Virus record (IMG/VR): IMGVR_UViG_3300037585_003009
Span: 1 to 41,796 of that record
Direction: 5' to 3' (one strand)
Origin: a virus
DNA: 41,796 nucleotides
Part shown: positions 39,221 through 41,796 of the stretch, piece after piece
Numbering within the stretch: position 1 is the stretch's first letter
Layout: every line of letters begins with the position of its first letter
Notes under the pieces: generated by a model
Databases searched by the model: none
What the model was told of the DNA's origin: nothing
What the model saw: only the letters and a program-made list of their open reading frames with translations
Made by a program: the position numbers and the translations under genes

Positions 39221-39954
39221 TGGCAATATTCAGGAAAGTACACACCTCTTTTTGGTCAGACACCTTTATTAGCGACCTTGACAGAGACAGAAAACTGTTT
39301 TACTTATATCTAATCACGAATGAACGCACAAAGCAATGCGGTATATACGAGATAAGCAAAAGACAAATTGCATTCGATTTATGTGTGAATGTTGATACTG
39401 TATCTAAACAGTTAGCATACTTTATAGAACAGAATAAAATCATGTATAATGACCTCACGAAAGAGCTTGCTATAAAAAACTGGAATAAGTACAACTCAAG
39501 TAGCTCACCAAAGGTTCAATCCTGCATAAACAAAGAGTTACAGCACGTAAAAGATACTGTATTGATAGAGTATATAAAGGGTATCTATACTGCATCGCAA
39601 GAAGAACAAGAAGAAGAACAAGAAGAAGAACAAGATTCGGAAACCGAATTATTAGTTTTTTCTTTTGATGAATTTTGGGAGTTACAACCTAACAAAGTAG
39701 CAAAGCAGAAATGTAAAGAGAAATATGAAAAACTTTCAGTTAAAGACCGCGAAGCGATTTACAACACTTTACAGAATTGGGTTAAATACAAGCCGTTTCA
39801 AGGTTACAGTCATCCGAACCCCGAAACATACCTAAATCAAAAAAGATGGGAGGACGAGATACCAACAGAGCCAAAGAATAAAAAGAGCGTTGCAGATTTG
39901 CAGTATGAGTCAATGATGAAACAAATAAACCAACACGGACATGATACTACCTAA
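39220..39954 (+). CDS. Replication initiator / helicase-loader (O- or DnaD/DnaT-like)
   Basis: A 244-aa protein. The N-terminal ~100 residues look like a winged helix: TSFWSDTFISDLDRDRKLFY, then QCGIYEISKRQIAFDL and a QLAYF helix. A low-complexity EEQEEEQEEEQ linker (about 127-137) joins the C-terminal domain FWELQPNKVAKQKCKEKYEK ... HPNPETYLNQKRWEDE, typical of phage replisome organisers that load the helicase. The helicase gene follows with a 14-base overlap. The linker comes from about three tandem 12-base units. Confidence 0.8.
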   Translation: MAIFRKVHTSFWSDTFISDLDRDRKLFYLYLITNERTKQCGIYEISKRQIAFDLCVNVDTVSKQLAYFIEQNKIMYNDLTKELAIKNWNKYNSSSSPKVQSCINKELQHVKDTVLIEYIKGIYTASQEEQEEEQEEEQDSETELLVFSFDEFWELQPNKVAKQKCKEKYEKLSVKDREAIYNTLQNWVKYKPFQGYSHPNPETYLNQKRWEDEIPTEPKNKKSVADLQYESMMKQINQHGHDTT

Positions 39955-40852
39955 AGGACATAGCGATAAATACCTAAAAGATTACAGAGAGGGTCGTATT
40001 CCAATGGGGCTTGGGTTAGGTTGTTTGTTAGATGAAAATTTTCTACATAAACACGGACAGTTAAATTTTATTTTAGGGCATGACAATGTAGGTAAAACTT
40101 ATTTTATTGAATGGTATTTTTTAGCATTAGCAATGGTTCACGGTTTAAAGTTTACTTTGTTTATGGATGAAAATCACGCGGGTAAAGTATTTAGAGATTT
40201 AATACAAATGTATATTGGTAAAAATTTTATGGAGCTCACAACCTATGAGATGAAACAAGGCACTGAATTTATGGAGCTCCACTTTAAAATTGTTGACAAT
40301 ACAAAAAGATACACCCCAACGGAGCTAGTAGAACTATTTGCAAGCTCTAACACGGATGTTCATTTAATTGACCCTTTTAACGGTTTAAAAACACCTTTAC
40401 AGTATGGATCAAACTATGATGTTTTGAACGAGCTCAAGATGTACACAAAAACAACTAACAAAACTATTTATATAAATGCTCACCCGACTAGTGCAAGTGG
40501 TCGTAGAATGGCAGAGTATCCAAAGGAGCATGATTGGGCAGGACACATTATGCCACCAGTAAAAGCAGACATCGAAGGCGGAAAGGCATTTGCAAATAAA
40601 GCTGATGATTTTTTAATCTGTCATAGACTTACAAAGCATTCTAATCTTTGGAAATACACAATGATAGAAGTTGACAAAATAAAAGATAGAGACACGGGTG
40701 GGGCTCCAACCAGTTTAGGCATACCTATAATGATGGACTACAACTTTGGTTTAGGTTTTTTAGTTGGGGGTGTTGATGTGCTGAAAAGAGAGCGAGAAAA
40801 AGCAACCGAGTACAAGCCTAACAGCTTAAATAAATTTAGAATTTTAGAATAA
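39941..40852 (+). CDS. RecA-fold replicative helicase/ATPase
   Basis: A 303-aa ATPase with Walker A GHDNVGKT (46-53) and Walker B TDVHLIDPF (about 138-146), followed by INAHPTSASGRR, a likely sensor segment. This is the DnaB/RepA/Twinkle-type core without a primase or N-terminal domain. With the adjoining O-like protein it should form the phage replisome. Confidence 0.8.
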   Translation: MILPKGHSDKYLKDYREGRIPMGLGLGCLLDENFLHKHGQLNFILGHDNVGKTYFIEWYFLALAMVHGLKFTLFMDENHAGKVFRDLIQMYIGKNFMELTTYEMKQGTEFMELHFKIVDNTKRYTPTELVELFASSNTDVHLIDPFNGLKTPLQYGSNYDVLNELKMYTKTTNKTIYINAHPTSASGRRMAEYPKEHDWAGHIMPPVKADIEGGKAFANKADDFLICHRLTKHSNLWKYTMIEVDKIKDRDTGGAPTSLGIPIMMDYNFGLGFLVGGVDVLKREREKATEYKPNSLNKFRILE

Positions 40853-41148
40853 TGATTGAATTTAACGAAACCATAAACGACCTAAACAACGCGAAAGTAT
40901 TTGAAGTAACATTCTCAGGTCAGAAGATAGGGACACTTATGAAGAACAATCTAACAAAAAAGTATTATTTAGGTGTTCTCGGTAAAAGTTGGGAGCTACC
41001 GTTTAAAGCAAAGAAGTTCATTCCTAAATTAGTTCAAGGAGCTTTAGACAGCTTACATTCTGATTTAATCATGCAAAGCATAAAGCGTTCGGGCTGGACA
41101 GAATCAAGATGGATAACATTAGAAAAAGCAAAACACACACAAACATGA
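40852..41148 (+). CDS. Hypothetical protein after helicase
   Basis: A 98-aa protein with strands at the N terminus and a helical KKFIPKLVQGALDSLHSDLI segment. One-base overlap with the helicase stop. Function unknown. Confidence 0.7.
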   Translation: MIEFNETINDLNNAKVFEVTFSGQKIGTLMKNNLTKKYYLGVLGKSWELPFKAKKFIPKLVQGALDSLHSDLIMQSIKRSGWTESRWITLEKAKHTQT

Positions 41149-41351
41149 AAAGAATATTTATATCAATTATCGCGACATTGGCGTTTATATCACTATCAAT
41201 TGTTATAGGTAATAATTTAGGAATTGACACAAAAAATAACATCATAATTACCGCATTACTGGGGGCAAGCGTTGAAATTTTGTTAATTGGTACTTACATT
41301 ATGATTAAAAGTTTTGTCGACGATTTTTTTAAAAAAAATAAACACACATAA
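41145..41351 (+). CDS. Small two-helix membrane protein
   Basis: A 68-aa protein. I start it at 41145 (ATGA overlap) rather than 41109. Two hydrophobic segments (about 4-22 and 34-54) are followed by a lysine-rich tail. Function unknown. Confidence 0.65.
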   Translation: MKRIFISIIATLAFISLSIVIGNNLGIDTKNNIIITALLGASVEILLIGTYIMIKSFVDDFFKKNKHT

Positions 41352-41362
41352 AATAAATACAC

Positions 41363-41572
41363 ATGAAGGAGACAATAACAATAGCGCAAGACATAGTTAT
41401 AGAATATAATTGTGAAGAAGGTAGAATGAACGCAATTGAAGCAGTGAAAAAAGACACTAATTGGGTTGCATTTTCAGAAGGTTATTTATCAGGTGAATCT
41501 GTAAAATACAGCTGTTGTAAAACAGCTAATATCAGAGTTATTTCAACAGCAAAACACACACAAAGTAAATAG
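41363..41572 (+). CDS. Small hypothetical protein (complete copy)
   Basis: A 69-aa protein opening MKETITIAQDIVIEYNCEEG, with SCCKTANIRVI near the end. The window's first 199 bases hold a second, partial copy. The gene forms the left flank of the variable locus that carries either a methyltransferase or a 55-aa zinc protein. Confidence 0.8.
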   Translation: MKETITIAQDIVIEYNCEEGRMNAIEAVKKDTNWVAFSEGYLSGESVKYSCCKTANIRVISTAKHTQSK

Positions 41573-41574
41573 AT

Positions 41575-41742
41575 ATGAAAGTATTTGTAAAAGACAAAAC
41601 AAAGAAGTACACTTGCGATATATGCGAAAAGCAATTTAATTGGAGTGAACAGTGCTGGCAATATGGAACAGCAGACAATACGGAAGCAGTTTTTTGCAGC
41701 ACTAAGTGTAAGGATAAGCATAACCACTCATCACCAAAATAA
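41575..41742 (+). CDS. Small zinc-binding protein, alternative allele to the methyltransferase
   Basis: A 55-aa protein opening MKVFVKDKTKKYTCDICEKQ, with CDIC and CSTKC as four likely zinc ligands. Its ATG and leader are the same as those of the methyltransferase at 202. Its last residues HNHSSPK are encoded by the first operator repeat of the next promoter. Confidence 0.7.
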   Translation: MKVFVKDKTKKYTCDICEKQFNWSEQCWQYGTADNTEAVFCSTKCKDKHNHSSPK

Positions 41743-41792
41743 ACCACTCATCACAATTGACAGACTTAACCAAGTGCTAAGAGGTATATTTG
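41723..41792 (+). promoter_or_regulatory. Tandem-repeat promoter, second copy of P1
   Basis: Identical to 963-1032: repeats at 41723 and 41743, TATATTTG at 41785-41792. Here the first repeat overlaps the end of a coding sequence. Confidence 0.8.
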
Positions 41793-41796
41793 AGAA

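Larger units (their letters stand above)
41374..41796 (+). repeat. Right copy of the window-end overlap, with alternative allele
   Basis: 41374-41579 matches 1-206 with two substitutions, and 41721-41796 matches 961-1036 exactly. Between them are 141 bases here against 754 at the left end. One turn of the genome would be about 41.37 kb with the methyltransferase or about 40.76 kb with the short allele. Confidence 0.85.

Noticed and set aside
963-41792. ACCACTCATCA repeats as a CRISPR array or DNA iteron origin
   Set aside because: They occur only in pairs 20 bp apart, scattered over the genome and tied to a -7 box. There are no spacers and no cluster.
1-41796. Window ends as a simple exact terminal repeat
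   Set aside because: The overlap contains two substitutions and a complete gene replacement, so it is not an identical terminal repeat.
1-41796. Integrase, excisionase or classical repressor indicating a temperate phage
   Set aside because: No recombinase motif seen in any gene; the leftward operon alone does not establish lysogeny.

Overview
The window is an essentially complete, AT-rich genome of a siphovirus-type tailed phage. The host is probably a member of the Bacteroidota, most likely a flavobacterium. Reasons: strict modular packaging-head-tail-fibre-lysis order, an HK97-type capsid set and a long tape measure; promoters of the Bacteroidota form (-33 TTTG / -7 TANNTTTG); almost no Shine-Dalgarno sequences but A-rich leaders with an AAAGTAA element; and many proteins of Bacteroidota-phage families. 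No integrase, tRNA or CRISPR array was seen. The two window ends overlap in sequence but carry two alternative genes between the shared flanks, so the contig looks like a circularly permuted or terminally redundant genome assembled from a mixed population.

Layout. 1-9.97 kb: early/accessory region with a DNA methyltransferase, a YopX-like protein, NinG, a DUF1071/Rad52-like annealing protein candidate and many tiny unknown genes. Several of these sit between attC-like hairpins and a recurrent 35-bp end sequence, which suggests captured integron-type cassettes. Two structured non-coding segments also lie here. 10.0-12.0 kb: small and large terminase. 12.1-17.0 kb: portal, prohead protease-like protein, major capsid protein and connectors. 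17.05-24.8 kb: major tail protein, a terminator, two overlapping tail genes, tape measure and distal tail. 24.8-32.0 kb: tail tip and fibres, including a duplicated fibre-tip plus accessory-protein module. 32.0-34.05 kb: DUF1353-like protein, membrane/holin candidates and an endolysin-like protein. 34.13-34.55 kb: the only leftward operon, two small genes (one ribbon-helix-helix-like) with a textbook host promoter. 34.65-41.35 kb: a spanin-like protein, an HTH protein, a DnaA-C-like protein, a DUF3127 SSB-like protein, a primosomal/O-like initiator and a RecA-fold helicase, plus a candidate ~90-nt sRNA.

The most striking undescribed signal is a phage-wide regulon. Seven promoters, plus an eighth copy in the end overlap, share two direct repeats of ACCACTCATCA. 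The repeats start exactly 20 bp apart, and the second starts exactly 42 bp upstream of a -7 TANNTTTG box, with no -33 box. They drive early/accessory units and one candidate RNA gene. This geometry fits an activator-dependent promoter class. Some copies lie inside coding sequence and encode the C-terminal tails of the overlapping proteins.
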